This document shows, piece by piece, positions 26,185 to 37,485 of a stretch of DNA of 64,000 nucleotides. Location: contig JAGVVD010000022.1 in the NCBI GenBank assembly GCA_019135865.1, positions 1-64,000 on the forward strand. Reading direction: 5' to 3'. Each line of letters starts with the position of its first letter. The stretch's first letter is position 1. Source of the DNA: Elusimicrobiota bacterium (GTDB lineage: Bacteria; Elusimicrobiota; Elusimicrobia; Elusimicrobiales; UBA9959). The notes beneath the pieces are model-generated. The model searched no databases. It was not told where the DNA came from and saw nothing but the letters and a program-made list of their open reading frames with translations. The position numbers were made by a program, and so were the translations under genes.

Positions 26185-26631
26185 TCAGATAACGGGAACG
26201 AGCTTGTTGATGGCGCTGACGGCGGTCTTCGCGTCGTTGGCGGCGAAGATCGTCGTATAGTTCTTCTGCAGCAGCTGCGAGAACTGCCAGGCGTTCTGCG
26301 GGGTGTACCCGTAGAGGACGGCCAGGCTGTTGACGTACTCGCCCTTGCCCGCCGCGGCGTCGCGGGACAGGTCCTTGTAGTTGGCCTCGATGAACGACTC
26401 GCGGGCCATGCTCAGCTTGACCATGCCCTCGGCGTTGCAGTTCGAGGTGCCGAACGTGATGCCGAAGGTCTGGCTGCCGAAGGTCCCGTTGGTGGTGGCC
26501 GCGAGGATCTGGGTCATGTCGTTCTTCTGGAACGCCAGGCTGCCCAGGCCGCAGCCGGCGCTGCCGTAATCGGCGGCGAAGGCGGCGGAGCTGAAGGACA
26601 GCGCTATTACCGTCGCTAGTATTTTTTTCAT
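26185..26631 (-). CDS. DUF3015 family exported protein
   Basis: A 148-aa protein with signal peptide MKKILATVIALSFSSAAFA and the DUF3015 body: YGSAGCGLGSLAF, TNGTFGSQTFGITFGTSNC and the C-terminal NAWQFSQLLQKNYTTIF. Members are small periplasmic proteins of unknown function often next to DUF4105 genes, as here. GGGAGGG lies before the ATG. A likely promoter is TTGACA (minus strand, 26703-26698) with CAGAAT 18 nt on, and a strong terminator follows. Confidence 0.85.
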   Translation of the reverse strand: MKKILATVIALSFSSAAFAADYGSAGCGLGSLAFQKNDMTQILAATTNGTFGSQTFGITFGTSNCNAEGMVKLSMARESFIEANYKDLSRDAAAGKGEYVNSLAVLYGYTPQNAWQFSQLLQKNYTTIFAANDAKTAVSAINKLVPVI

Positions 26632-26708
26632 TAGTTCCCTCCCTTATCTCTGCTGACTGAACTACCCGTCTGAATTCTGCCACTAATACGCCCGGCGTGT
26701 CAAACTCC

Positions 26709-27584
26709 TCAATGAAGGCCGATGCGGCAGTTGTGCTCCCTGGAATACTTCTCCAGGGCGCCGCGCTCCATTTCGCGGTAGGCGGCGGTGCGCTTCATCA
26801 ACTGGTCGAAGTTCACCTGGTGCGCGTCGAACATCGGCCCGTCGACACAGGCGAATCTGGGCTTGCCGCCCACTTCGACGCGGCAGCCGCCGCACATACC
26901 CGTGCCGTCGAGCATGATCGGGTTGAGGCTGGCGAAGGTGGGCGTACCGTGCGGGCGCGAGGTCTCGCCGACGAATTTCATCATGATTATCGGCCCTATC
27001 GTGAAGATGGCGTCCGGCCCCTTGCCGGCGGCGTAGAGCTCCTTCATCGCGTCGGTGACCAGGCCCCTCTTCCCGGCCGAGCCGTCGTCGGTGGTGACCA
27101 TGACCTCGCCGAGCCCGGCCATCTCCTTCTCCAGTATCAGCAGGTCCTTGGAGCGGGCGCCGAGTACGGAGATCACCTTATTGCCGGCCTCCTTGTAGGC
27201 CCTGGCTATCGGATAGAGTTCGGCTATGCCCACGCCGCCGCCCACGCCCAGGACGGTGCCCCACTTCTTCATCTCGACCGGCGTGCCCAGCGGGCCGGCC
27301 ACGTCGGCGAAGTGATCGCCGGCCTTCATGGCGTTCATCTGTGCCGTGCTCTTGCCTATGGCCTGTATGATCACGGTCACGGTGCCGTTCTCCGGGCTCC
27401 AGTCCACCAGCGTGACCGGTATGCGCTCGCCGCCCTCGGCCGCGCGGAGGATGACGAAATGCCCGGCCTTCGCCTTGGCGGCGATCAGCGGCGCATAGAT
27501 CACGTGCCTGGAGATGGAAGGGGAGAGCCCGGTCTTCTCGACGATCCTGTAAAGCCCTTCGGTGGAATAGATATCGCGGTTCAT
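26709..27584 (-). CDS. NfnA/SudB-like ferredoxin-NADP reductase subunit alpha
   Basis: A 291-aa sulfide/dihydroorotate dehydrogenase-like flavoprotein. FAD-binding region: HFVILRAAEGGERIPVTL; NAD-binding: GTVLGVGGGVGIAELYPIARA; a C-terminal [2Fe-2S] cluster site: MCGGCRVEVGGKPRFACVDGP. With the next subunit it forms the NfnAB/SudAB-type enzyme that exchanges electrons among ferredoxin, NADH and NADPH (or reduces polysulfide). It overlaps the large-subunit gene by 4 nt (stop/start coupling). It lies in the same 7-kb block as pyruvate:ferredoxin oxidoreductase, whose reduced ferredoxin it could use. Confidence 0.88.
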   Translation of the reverse strand: MNRDIYSTEGLYRIVEKTGLSPSISRHVIYAPLIAAKAKAGHFVILRAAEGGERIPVTLVDWSPENGTVTVIIQAIGKSTAQMNAMKAGDHFADVAGPLGTPVEMKKWGTVLGVGGGVGIAELYPIARAYKEAGNKVISVLGARSKDLLILEKEMAGLGEVMVTTDDGSAGKRGLVTDAMKELYAAGKGPDAIFTIGPIIMMKFVGETSRPHGTPTFASLNPIMLDGTGMCGGCRVEVGGKPRFACVDGPMFDAHQVNFDQLMKRTAAYREMERGALEKYSREHNCRIGLH

Positions 27585-28999
27585 TTCGCGCCCCCGGCGG
27601 CGAGTTTTTCGTGTATGGCCCTGGCGGCGGCTTTGCCGTCCTTCATGGCCAGCAGCACCGTCGCGCCGCCGCGCACCACGTCGCCGCCGGCGTAAACGCC
27701 GTCGAGCGAGGTGGCGGCGGTGGTCTCGTCTATGACTATGCCGCCCCATTTGTTCGCGGCCAGGCCGGGCGTGGTCCGCTGTATGACGGGATTGGGACTC
27801 TGCCCTATGGCGACCACGACGCTGTCGGCCTCCAGCCAGAACTCGGAGCCTTTCCGCGGGACCGGCCGCCTGCGGCCGCTGGCGTCGGGTTCGCCCAGCT
27901 CCATGCGAATACACTTCATGCGCTTCAGGCGGCCCTTGTCGTCGCCCTCCAGTTCGACGGGGGCGGTGAGGAACTCGAACTTCACGCCCTCCTCCAGCGC
28001 GTTCTCCACTTCCTCGCCGCGGGCGGGCATCTCGGCGCGCGTGCGCCGGTAGAGCAGCGTCACGCTCTCCGGGCCCAGGCGCATGGCGCAGCGGGCCGAG
28101 TCCATCGCGGTATTGCCGCCGCCTATCACCACGACCTTCTTCCCTATATAGAAAGGGGTGTCGGTCTCGGGGAACTTATAGGCCTGCATCAGGTTGATGC
28201 GGGTAAGGAATTCGTTGGAACTGTAGACGCCTATAAGGTCCTCTCCGGGCGCGTTCATGGGCGTGGGCAGACCGGCGCCGGAGCCGATATACACGATATC
28301 GAAGTCCTTTTTCAGTTCCTCGATGGTTATGGATTTGCCGACCAGTACGTTCTTGAGGAATTTGACGCCCATCTTCCGCAGCATGTCCACTTCGAAGCGG
28401 ACGACCTCGCGCGGCAGCCGGAAGGTCGGGATGCCGTAGCTGAGCACCCCGCCGAATTCGTGCAGGGCCTCGAAGACCGTGACGGAGTGGCCCAGCTTGC
28501 GCAGTTCCGCGGCCACCGCCAGGGAGGTGGGGCCGGAACCGACGCAGGCGATCTTCTTTCCCGTGTCGGGGGCGCAGGCCGGGGGGGTGATAAGGCCGTT
28601 CTTGCGGGCATGGTCCGCCGTGAACCGCTCCAGCCGGCCTATGGAGACCGGGCCGAACTTGTCCTTTATGACGCAGGCCTTCTCGCAATAGTTCTCCTGC
28701 GGGCAGACGCGGCCGCAGATGGCCGGAAAAAGGGAGGTCTCGAAGATCTTGGAGGCCGCGGCGCCCAGGTCCTGCCTGTACACCAGGTCCACGAACTCGG
28801 GTATTTTCACATTGACCGGGCAGGCCAGTTCGCAGGGTCTATTGCGGCAGTTGAGACAGCGGGCGGCCTCGGTGACGGCCTCGTCCAGGCCGAAACCGAG
28901 GGCGACCTCGTCGAAATTGGAGCGGCGTGCCACCGGGTCCTGGTGGCGGCCCAGGTTCTGTTTTATCGATGGTGTAGGTTTTTTGGGCTTGCTTTGCAT
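27581..28999 (-). CDS. NfnB/GltD-like NAD(P)-dependent flavoprotein subunit
   Basis: A 472-aa protein of the glutamate synthase small-chain family. The N-terminal Cys-rich region (CLNCRNRPCELACPVNVKIP and CGRVCPQENYCEKACV) binds [4Fe-4S] clusters; then come the FAD motif VGSGPTSLAVAAELRKLG (about 155) and NAD(P) motif VIGGGNTAMDSARCAMRLG (about 290). The pairing with an NfnA-like subunit, and no GltB gene nearby, argue for the Nfn/Sud enzyme rather than glutamate synthase. The ATG lies 6 nt after TATAAT on the minus strand. Confidence 0.88.
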   Translation of the reverse strand: MQSKPKKPTPSIKQNLGRHQDPVARRSNFDEVALGFGLDEAVTEAARCLNCRNRPCELACPVNVKIPEFVDLVYRQDLGAAASKIFETSLFPAICGRVCPQENYCEKACVIKDKFGPVSIGRLERFTADHARKNGLITPPACAPDTGKKIACVGSGPTSLAVAAELRKLGHSVTVFEALHEFGGVLSYGIPTFRLPREVVRFEVDMLRKMGVKFLKNVLVGKSITIEELKKDFDIVYIGSGAGLPTPMNAPGEDLIGVYSSNEFLTRINLMQAYKFPETDTPFYIGKKVVVIGGGNTAMDSARCAMRLGPESVTLLYRRTRAEMPARGEEVENALEEGVKFEFLTAPVELEGDDKGRLKRMKCIRMELGEPDASGRRRPVPRKGSEFWLEADSVVVAIGQSPNPVIQRTTPGLAANKWGGIVIDETTAATSLDGVYAGGDVVRGGATVLLAMKDGKAAARAIHEKLAAGGAK

Positions 29000-29005
29000 C
29001 CCTCA

Positions 29006-29011
29006 ATTATA
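29006..29011 (-). promoter_or_regulatory. Predicted leaderless -10 box for the Nfn-like operon
   Basis: Minus-strand TATAAT is followed by TGAGGG and the ATG at 28999. TGAGGG could be read as a weak Shine-Dalgarno, but it leaves no room for a leader. Confidence 0.5.
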
Positions 29012-29052
29012 CAAAAACACGACTTTACCCTTGCCGATTCCCGGGACATTGT

Positions 29053-29082
29053 TTGGATATCCATATGTGAAGGCGCTATAAT
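29053..29082 (+). promoter_or_regulatory. Promoter of the lipoprotein at 29108
   Basis: TTGGAT (29053-29058), 18-nt spacer, TATAAT (29077-29082); AGGAGG at 29095-29100 is 7 nt before the ATG. Confidence 0.6.
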
Positions 29083-29107
29083 ACCGGAAGCGGTAGGAGG
29101 CAACATA

Positions 29108-29599
29108 ATGAAATTTTATTCCATAGTCGTTATATTGTGTGGGGCGCTTTTAAGTGGCTGCGGCGGCCAGGGAAAAGAAGGCGCCATGCCGTCGCTCTCG
29201 AAGCTCATTGAGCTCCAGAATAACATCGGAGTCGGAGTTACCCGCGTCTACGATAAGGCCCTTGTCTATGATTTCGAAGACGCCTCGTTCAAGGACTGGG
29301 GCACGATTATAGTCCTGGACGAAGCCGCGAAAGCTTCCCGACAGCCGGATCCCTATCCCTGCATCAACGACGCCCCCGCAGGGGAACGGCTGGTGCTTAC
29401 CATAGCCGAATACGCCGCCCTCGTACAAAAAGACCCTCCCACCGCCCCGAAACCAGTACTCCCCGGTGAAAATTACGCTACCGTGGACCAGCACATCGCG
29501 CAGATACAGAGCGAACTTAAGCAGTATTCCGCGGTAGTCTACCGCTACTGCGCCAAATATCCCGTACGTCCTCCCAAAAAAACTTCCGCAAAAAAGTGA
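29108..29599 (+). CDS. Small lipoprotein, unknown
   Basis: A 163-aa lipoprotein: MKFYSIVVILCGALLSGCGG with lipobox LSGC, cleaved before Cys18. The mature part has no family I recognise; two Cys (PYPCIND and YRYCAKY) could form a disulfide, and the tail is Lys/Pro-rich (PPKKTSAKK). The gene has its own consensus promoter and Shine-Dalgarno and is followed by two hairpins, so it is a monocistronic unit divergent from the Nfn-like operon. Confidence 0.65.
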   Translation: MKFYSIVVILCGALLSGCGGQGKEGAMPSLSKLIELQNNIGVGVTRVYDKALVYDFEDASFKDWGTIIVLDEAAKASRQPDPYPCINDAPAGERLVLTIAEYAALVQKDPPTAPKPVLPGENYATVDQHIAQIQSELKQYSAVVYRYCAKYPVRPPKKTSAKK

Positions 29600-29610
29600 G
29601 CCAGCGCCGG

Positions 29611-29662
29611 CCGCCGGGGAGACCCGGCGGTTCTGTTAATAACAGGTAGCAACTACCTTTTT
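29611..29662 (+). terminator. Two hairpins ending the lipoprotein gene
   Basis: CCGCCGGG-GAGA-CCCGGCGG (29611-29630, GNRA-type loop) is followed by GGTAG-CAA-CTACC-TTTTT (29645-29662). The second has the better U run; the first has the stronger stem. Confidence 0.7.
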
Positions 29663-29663
29663 A

Positions 29664-30000
29664 TGCGTGAGCCGGCATATTTCCCCGAGTGAGCACTAGG
29701 GCGCAGGGCCCAAAATGAGGAGTGGAGCCCAAAGCCGGACCGGCGGCAGGGGCGGAAAGGGACTTAGGTACGGGTGCGGTGTTCCTGCCGGAACCAGTTG
29801 GGGGGAGTGGAGCAATTACTGTGAGCGGGTGGCGCACGGGCCCAGCCTTTCCGGAGCCGGCCGCGGAAGGTGAACGGCAGGCACGCTTCTCGCCTTCCTA
29901 GCAGGGGATGGGTGAAGCGGCCGGGCCGGAAAGGCTGGGCCCGGGCGACAGGACCCGCGAACCATGCGTAACGGGGGTAACGGGGCGAGGGTCCGGGCCC
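29664..30000 (+). ncRNA. Candidate structured RNA or mobile non-coding element
   Basis: This GC-rich gap between the terminators and the pyruvate:ferredoxin oxidoreductase promoter has no credible ORF. It contains a perfect 17-bp inverted repeat (29838-29854 with 29926-29942), an inner GCCGGCCGC/GCGGCCGGG pairing, an inner GGAAGG/CCTTCC hairpin, four GGGCCC blocks (29706, 29838, 29937, 29995) that can pair alternatively, and three GTGAGC copies. The strand is uncertain. I could not match it to RNase P, tmRNA, SRP or 6S RNA. Confidence 0.5.
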
Positions 30001-30011
30001 ATGGGCAAAAA

Positions 30012-30020
30012 TGCTATACT
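30012..30020 (+). promoter_or_regulatory. Extended -10 promoter for pyruvate:ferredoxin oxidoreductase
   Basis: TGCTATACT: TATACT at 30015-30020 with an upstream TG. No good -35 is visible. AAGGAGAT precedes the ATG at 30072. Confidence 0.55.
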
Positions 30021-30071
30021 AAAGCCGTCGGTTTCCCGCTTTCCGCAGAACCTATCAAGGAGATACCAATA

Positions 30072-33668
<3,597 letters not shown>

Positions 33669-33685
33669 ACCCTTCCGGCCCTGAA

Positions 33686-33721
33686 AGAAGACCCGGACCC
33701 CGCGGTCCGGGTCTTCTTTTT
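33686..33721 (+). terminator. Terminator of pyruvate:ferredoxin oxidoreductase
   Basis: AGAAGACCCGGACC (33686-33699), loop CCGC, GGTCCGGGTCTTCT (33704-33717), then T's. Perfect 14-bp stem. Confidence 0.9.
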
Positions 33722-33735
33722 GCCGGGCCGGCTCA

Positions 33736-33776
33736 TTGACGGAGATCAATCCCCTCTAGGACCTTTGGCCTATAAA
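33736..33776 (+). promoter_or_regulatory. FNR-type box with class II spaced -10
   Basis: TTGAC-GGAG-ATCAA (33736-33749) and TATAAA (33771-33776). With a start near 33783 the box centre lies at about -41. A second -10, TATAAT at 33842-33847, is closer to the gene and may give an independent start. Confidence 0.6.
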
Positions 33777-33807
33777 AAGCCTGGGCCATCAGCCCGCCGG
33801 GCATGGG

Positions 33808-33833
33808 TCCGGGGACACTTATGGTTTTCCGGA
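33808..33833. repeat. Short REP-like palindrome
   Basis: TCCGG (33808-33812) and CCGGA (33829-33833) flank GGACACTTATGGTTTT. The GGGGACAC core recurs at 23797 and 36932. Resembles fragments of REP elements but is short. Confidence 0.35.
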
Positions 33834-33881
33834 ATGAGGACTATAATTTATACGCAGGACGACAGGAAGGACGAGGAAAAA

Positions 33882-34727
33882 ATGACCATGAAAAAAATCG
33901 CTTCGACGCTGATGACCGCCGCCGCCTTCTTTTCATTTTCCGCCGCCGCCTTCGCGCAACAGCCGGGGGGGACGCCTGAATTCACCGACAGCGAGAAGCG
34001 GATCGCCCAGCGCAACCCGGACTATTACACGATCGACCCGGCTTCTATCCGCCTGGTCCGCATAACCGAAGGCGAGGACCCCAACCTCCTGGAAGAGCAG
34101 CGGAAAGCCGCGCAGAACAATACCGGAGAGGGCCTGGTCCTTATAGAGAAGATAATTAATATCGCGGAGAAGATCTGGGCCATAATCGAGAAGAACGCTC
34201 CCGTGGTCAACATCAACACCCAGTACGCCACGGCCGTTCCGGACGGCATCACCGCCTGGACGCAGCTGCAGAGCTGGAGCCGCCCCCGCACCTACACCTA
34301 CGGTTTTTACGCGGAGAACCTCTACGGCGTCACCGTCCTGGACGTGCAGTACAAGGTGGCCTATACCTACGGCGGCAACTATAACGGCAAGGGCAAGTAC
34401 CTCACCGGCGTGACCGTGATCCCCGAGAAGGTCGACCTGGCCTGGGGCTACAAGTTCAGCATGAACGCGCAGGTGCCCGACAGCACCGTGGTCAATGTCG
34501 GCACGCACACCGATCCCAAGGCCGCGATGCAGCTCAAGCTCAACTGGCGCATCTCGACCGCCATCAAATCTTCGGACGGCACCAGCGTTTACTATATAGA
34601 GGGGGACGGGCGGTTCTCCGAGATAGCCAGCCCCTGGAAAGCGTCCGACGCCAGGTTCGACGATATGGACCTCGGTCCCTACCGTGCCGCGGCCCCGCTG
34701 ACCTCGGACGACAGGATCTTCGAGTAA
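33882..34727 (+). CDS. Secreted protein of a tandem paralog pair, unknown (copy 1)
   Basis: A 281-aa protein with signal peptide MTMKKIASTLMTAAAFFSFSAAAFA. The start could equally be the ATG two codons later; GAGG lies before the first. A helix (VLIEKIINIAEKIWAIIEKNAPVVN, near 90-115) precedes a beta-rich domain beginning with the signature ITAWTQLQSWSRPRTYTYGF. The next gene shares this core (PVVN..T.YA.AVP.G...WTQLQ.WSRP) and the order of later strands, so they are paralogs. I do not recognise the family. Its upstream FNR-type box suggests redox-controlled expression. Confidence 0.65.
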   Translation: MTMKKIASTLMTAAAFFSFSAAAFAQQPGGTPEFTDSEKRIAQRNPDYYTIDPASIRLVRITEGEDPNLLEEQRKAAQNNTGEGLVLIEKIINIAEKIWAIIEKNAPVVNINTQYATAVPDGITAWTQLQSWSRPRTYTYGFYAENLYGVTVLDVQYKVAYTYGGNYNGKGKYLTGVTVIPEKVDLAWGYKFSMNAQVPDSTVVNVGTHTDPKAAMQLKLNWRISTAIKSSDGTSVYYIEGDGRFSEIASPWKASDARFDDMDLGPYRAAAPLTSDDRIFE

Positions 34728-34752
34728 GTCGGTAAAAAAGGAAGGAGGAAAG

Positions 34753-35625
34753 ATGAACAACGTGACAAAGACGGCATTCGCCCTCATAGCGGGCGCGCTG
34801 TTCGCCGGGAACGCCTCGGCCAACAGCTTCGACGCGAAGTACTTCGAGGTGGACGAGGGCTCCATCATGATCGAAGAGATCGCGATGGACAAGGGCGGGA
34901 CCATACAGATCCCGCTGAGCACCGGCCCCGCGGCCGGTCCCACAAAGCCCGGTCTCCCGACGCCCCCTACGGGCCCGGTCATCAACCCGCCCGGCCCCGG
35001 CGCCACCGGAGCCCCGACCAACGGGCTCAATGAGGCCAGCCAGACCGTGGACCTTCTGGATAAGATAGTCAACCTCGCCCAGAAGATCTTCAACATCATC
35101 GAGAAGAACCAGCCCGTGGTGAACGTCACGACCAACTACGCCAATGCGGTGCCCTACGGCACCAGCCACTGGACGCAGTTGCAGGGCTGGAGCAGGCCCG
35201 CCACCAAGCGCTACGCCTTCTCCATGAAGAACGGCTACGGCTCCGAGGTGGTCAAGGTCACCTACCAGGTGCACTATACCCACAACGGCAACTTCCAGGG
35301 CAAGGGCAAGTTCCTTACCGGCGTGACCGTCGAGCCCCTCAACATCGAGACCGCCTGGGGCTACAAGGTCAGCCTGGTCAGCGAGGTCCCGGACTCCACG
35401 ATAGCCAACGTCGGCACCAGCGAGGACCCGATAGCGTCGATGCAGGTCCAGCTCAAGTGGAACGTGCACACCGTCATCAAGGACATCACCTCGAAGGCGG
35501 TGTACTATGTCCAGGGCGACGGTCTCCTGCAGGAGATAGGCACTCCCTTCAATAACGCGAAGGACGCCAAAGCGGCCGCCGCGACCGAGAAGGCCGCGCT
35601 TCAGATAGAGAACGCCCGCTTCTAA
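34753..35625 (+). CDS. Secreted protein of a tandem paralog pair, unknown (copy 2)
   Basis: A 290-aa protein with signal peptide MNNVTKTAFALIAGALFAGNASA. It differs from copy 1 by a Pro/Gly/Thr-rich linker (about residues 58-90) before the shared helix KIVNLAQKIFNIIEKNQPVVN and the domain opening SHWTQLQGWSRPATKRYAF. The C terminus is Ala/Lys-rich and helical. GGAAGGAGG precedes the ATG and the gene begins 25 nt after copy 1, so both are one transcript, closed by the terminator at 35652. Fibre or surface-layer subunits are one possibility, but nothing in the sequence proves it. Confidence 0.65.
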   Translation: MNNVTKTAFALIAGALFAGNASANSFDAKYFEVDEGSIMIEEIAMDKGGTIQIPLSTGPAAGPTKPGLPTPPTGPVINPPGPGATGAPTNGLNEASQTVDLLDKIVNLAQKIFNIIEKNQPVVNVTTNYANAVPYGTSHWTQLQGWSRPATKRYAFSMKNGYGSEVVKVTYQVHYTHNGNFQGKGKFLTGVTVEPLNIETAWGYKVSLVSEVPDSTIANVGTSEDPIASMQVQLKWNVHTVIKDITSKAVYYVQGDGLLQEIGTPFNNAKDAKAAAATEKAALQIENARF

Positions 35626-35651
35626 GAAGCGGTAAAAGAAACCTCCTTTCT

Positions 35652-35691
35652 CCCCTGTCCGCAGCCGAAAGGCGGCGGGCAGGGGTTTTTT
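35652..35691 (+). terminator. Terminator of the paralog pair
   Basis: CCCCTG...CAGGGG outer stem with an inner GCC-GAAA-GGC hairpin, followed by T6. Confidence 0.85.
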
Positions 35692-35751
35692 CTTTATTCA
35701 AGGGAATAAAAAAGCCGGGCGCGCGGCCCGGCCGAAGAGGGGCGGGAAGGC

Positions 35752-36714
35752 CTAAGCGCTTTCCCTGAGCTTGCGGAAGAGTTCGAGCTGGGCCTGGGAA
35801 AGTTTTTCGGGGAGGGTTATCTCGAGCACGGCGTAGAGATCGCCGCGGCCGCCCTTATGCGGCAGGCCCTTCCCCGTCAGGCGCATGCGCTTGCCGGCGC
35901 GGGAACCAGGGGGGATCTTTATCTTCAGCGAACCTCCGGGATAGAACACCTGCGCCTCGCCGCCCAGCGCGGCGTCCCAGGGATATACCTGCACCCTGGT
36001 CTCCAGGTCCCGGCCGCTCACGGCGAAGCGCGGATCGGGCTCCACCGAGACCTTCAGGTAGAGGTCGCCGGCGCGGCCCTGCGCCGAGGCGCCCTGGCCT
36101 TTGAGCCTTATGACGGCCCCGTCGGTTATGTTCTTAGGAAGATTCACCGATAGATTCCGGGTCTCCGTCCGGCCGCCCGCCCGATAGGAGAAAGAAAGGT
36201 CCTTGCGGCCGCCGGAGACGAGCTCGGCCAGGGTCAGCCGCAGCTCGGCTTCCATGTCCAGGCCGGAGCGGCGCCCGCGAGGGGGGGCGAAACCGCCTTC
36301 CTCCTCCTGGAAACCGCCGCCGAAGCCGGCCGGGCCGCCGGCGAAACCCCCGAGATTGCCGAACACCGATTTGAAGAACTCGCTGAAATCGCCGAACTGC
36401 TCGAAACCCTGGCCGCCCTGGTACTGGAAGCCGCCCGGGCCGCCGGAGAAGCCGCCGCCGGGCGGGGGGCGGAATTCCTGCCCCTCGCGGTAATTCCGGC
36501 CCAACTGGTCGTAGAGACCGCGCTTCTTGGGGTCGGAGAGCACCTCGTAGGCCTCGTTTATTTCCTTGAACTTGTTCTCGGCTTCTTTGCTGCCCGGGTT
36601 CTTGTCGGGATGGTACTTCATCGCCAGCTTGCGGTAAGCCGACTTTATCTCGTTCTCGCCGGCGCCGCGGGCGACGCCGAGCAATGAATAATAGTCCTTA
36701 TACTTCAGGGACAT
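35752..36714 (-). CDS. cbpA: Curved-DNA-binding-protein-like J-domain co-chaperone
   Basis: A 320-aa type II DnaJ protein: J domain at residues 6-70 with the essential HPD in [12 protein letters not shown], a Gly/Phe-rich region (about 80-145), then two C-terminal substrate-binding beta domains ([17 protein letters not shown]... and [21 protein letters not shown]). It lacks the Cys-rich zinc finger of DnaJ, hence CbpA/DjlB-like. It would stimulate DnaK's ATPase. The CbpM modulator is not adjacent. Its start overlaps the end of the preceding 109-aa gene by 17 nt. Confidence 0.85.
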   Translation of the reverse strand: MSLKYKDYYSLLGVARGAGENEIKSAYRKLAMKYHPDKNPGSKEAENKFKEINEAYEVLSDPKKRGLYDQLGRNYREGQEFRPPPGGGFSGGPGGFQYQGGQGFEQFGDFSEFFKSVFGNLGGFAGGPAGFGGGFQEEEGGFAPPRGRRSGLDMEAELRLTLAELVSGGRKDLSFSYRAGGRTETRNLSVNLPKNITDGAVIRLKGQGASAQGRAGDLYLKVSVEPDPRFAVSGRDLETRVQVYPWDAALGGEAQVFYPGGSLKIKIPPGSRAGKRMRLTGKGLPHKGGRGDLYAVLEITLPEKLSQAQLELFRKLRESA

Positions 36715-37027
36715 CGGGATCTTTCTTCTTGCGGGTCAGGAAGAGTATCAGGACGCAGAAGAGGGCCAGCGGCAGCATGAGCCAGCGCTCCAGCCTGGCC
36801 TCGCTGACCGGGGTGAAGTATTCCGCGGCCCAGGTGCCGAAGAGGAGAGCGGCGAGGAACCCCCAGAAGAGCAGGACGAGGCCCGAAGTGACCGGTTTTT
36901 CCGTGGCGGCGGGTTCGGCGGCGGACGGTACGGGGACACCATGCCGCATGGTGTCCCCCGCTGATGCGGACGGCGTCTCCGGCCCGGGGACCGGCTGCTG
37001 CCTGTTCTTCCTGTCTTTTTTCGCCAT
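36698..37027 (-). CDS. Small two-helix membrane protein carrying a REP-like palindrome
   Basis: A 109-aa protein: Lys/Arg-rich N terminus, a Pro/Ser/Ala-rich low-complexity stretch (about 10-45), then two transmembrane helices (near 48-68 and 80-98) and a short basic tail. No family recognised. Codons for DTMRHGV (about residues 25-31) are made by an 11-bp perfect palindrome (36932-36958) that resembles a REP element, so the variable stretch may have arisen by insertion of that repeat. It starts 2 nt from the PAS gene stop. Confidence 0.55.
   Translation of the reverse strand: MAKKDRKNRQQPVPGPETPSASAGDTMRHGVPVPSAAEPAATEKPVTSGLVLLFWGFLAALLFGTWAAEYFTPVSEARLERWLMLPLALFCVLILFLTRKKKDPDVPEV
36932..36958. 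repeat. REP-like perfect palindrome inside a coding sequence
   Basis: GGGGACACCAT (36932-36942), loop GCCGC, ATGGTGTCCCC (36948-36958). The half-site resembles the GGTGTCCCC-type REP palindromes associated with TnpA-REP (RAYT) transposases in other bacteria; no such transposase is in the window. Confidence 0.6.
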
Positions 37028-37028
37028 G

Positions 37029-37406
37029 TTATTTCTTCCCCGATGCGACGAAGGAGATATCCTGGAAGATGACCGTAACGCCCAGTTCCATGCCGTCGTG
37101 ATTCCTGACGCGCATGGTGCTGTACCCGATGACGAGCGGGACATTGGCGTGCATGACCGAGATCTCGGCGCGGCGCACGGATTTGCCGGTCTCCAGCGCC
37201 TCCCTGACCACGTCCAGCAGGGCCGGGAAACCGGCGTAGGCTTTTTTATAATCGCAGCCGAGGCATTTATGGTCCTCGTCCAGGTGAAGGATCTTGCCGG
37301 CCATCGGGTTCATGTACACGACCTTGCCCGAAAGGTCGACGCTTATCAGGCCGCCGGTCAGGTTGTCGAGTATGCACTGGTAATATTCTTTTATGTCGCT
37401 CACCAT
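37029..37406 (-). CDS. Stand-alone PAS-domain protein
   Basis: A 125-aa protein consisting of one PAS fold (YQCILDNLTGGLISVDLSGKVVYMNPMAGKILHL at the start; VTVIFQDIS at the end). There is no output domain, so it would act by binding another protein or a small ligand; a CLGCDY motif near residue 48 might hold a metal or redox group. Predicted leaderless start: TAGAAT ends 6 nt before the ATG. First gene of the PAS-membrane protein-cbpA unit. Confidence 0.75.
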   Translation of the reverse strand: MVSDIKEYYQCILDNLTGGLISVDLSGKVVYMNPMAGKILHLDEDHKCLGCDYKKAYAGFPALLDVVREALETGKSVRRAEISVMHANVPLVIGYSTMRVRNHDGMELGVTVIFQDISFVASGKK

Positions 37407-37412
37407 GGGACT

Positions 37413-37418
37413 ATTCTA
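37413..37418 (-). promoter_or_regulatory. Predicted leaderless -10 box for the PAS gene
   Basis: Minus-strand TAGAAT, 6 nt before the ATG at 37406. Confidence 0.5.
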
Positions 37419-37462
37419 CAAAAAAAGGCGCGCCCGGTTGCCGGGCATCCGGCTATTTTTTG

Positions 37463-37468
37463 TATAAT
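37463..37468 (+). promoter_or_regulatory. -10 box of the tRNA-Asn gene
   Basis: TATAAT, 17 nt before the mature tRNA 5' end at 37486. TTGCCG at 37438-37443 is a possible -35 with a 19-nt spacer. Confidence 0.6.
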
Positions 37469-37485
37469 TATCACGCAGTAGTGAT

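Noticed and set aside
29664-30000. RNase P RNA, tmRNA, SRP RNA or 6S RNA in the gap
   Set aside because: The diagnostic blocks (such as GAGGAAAGTCC for RNase P, the tRNA-like ends of tmRNA and the SRP tetraloop core) are not present.
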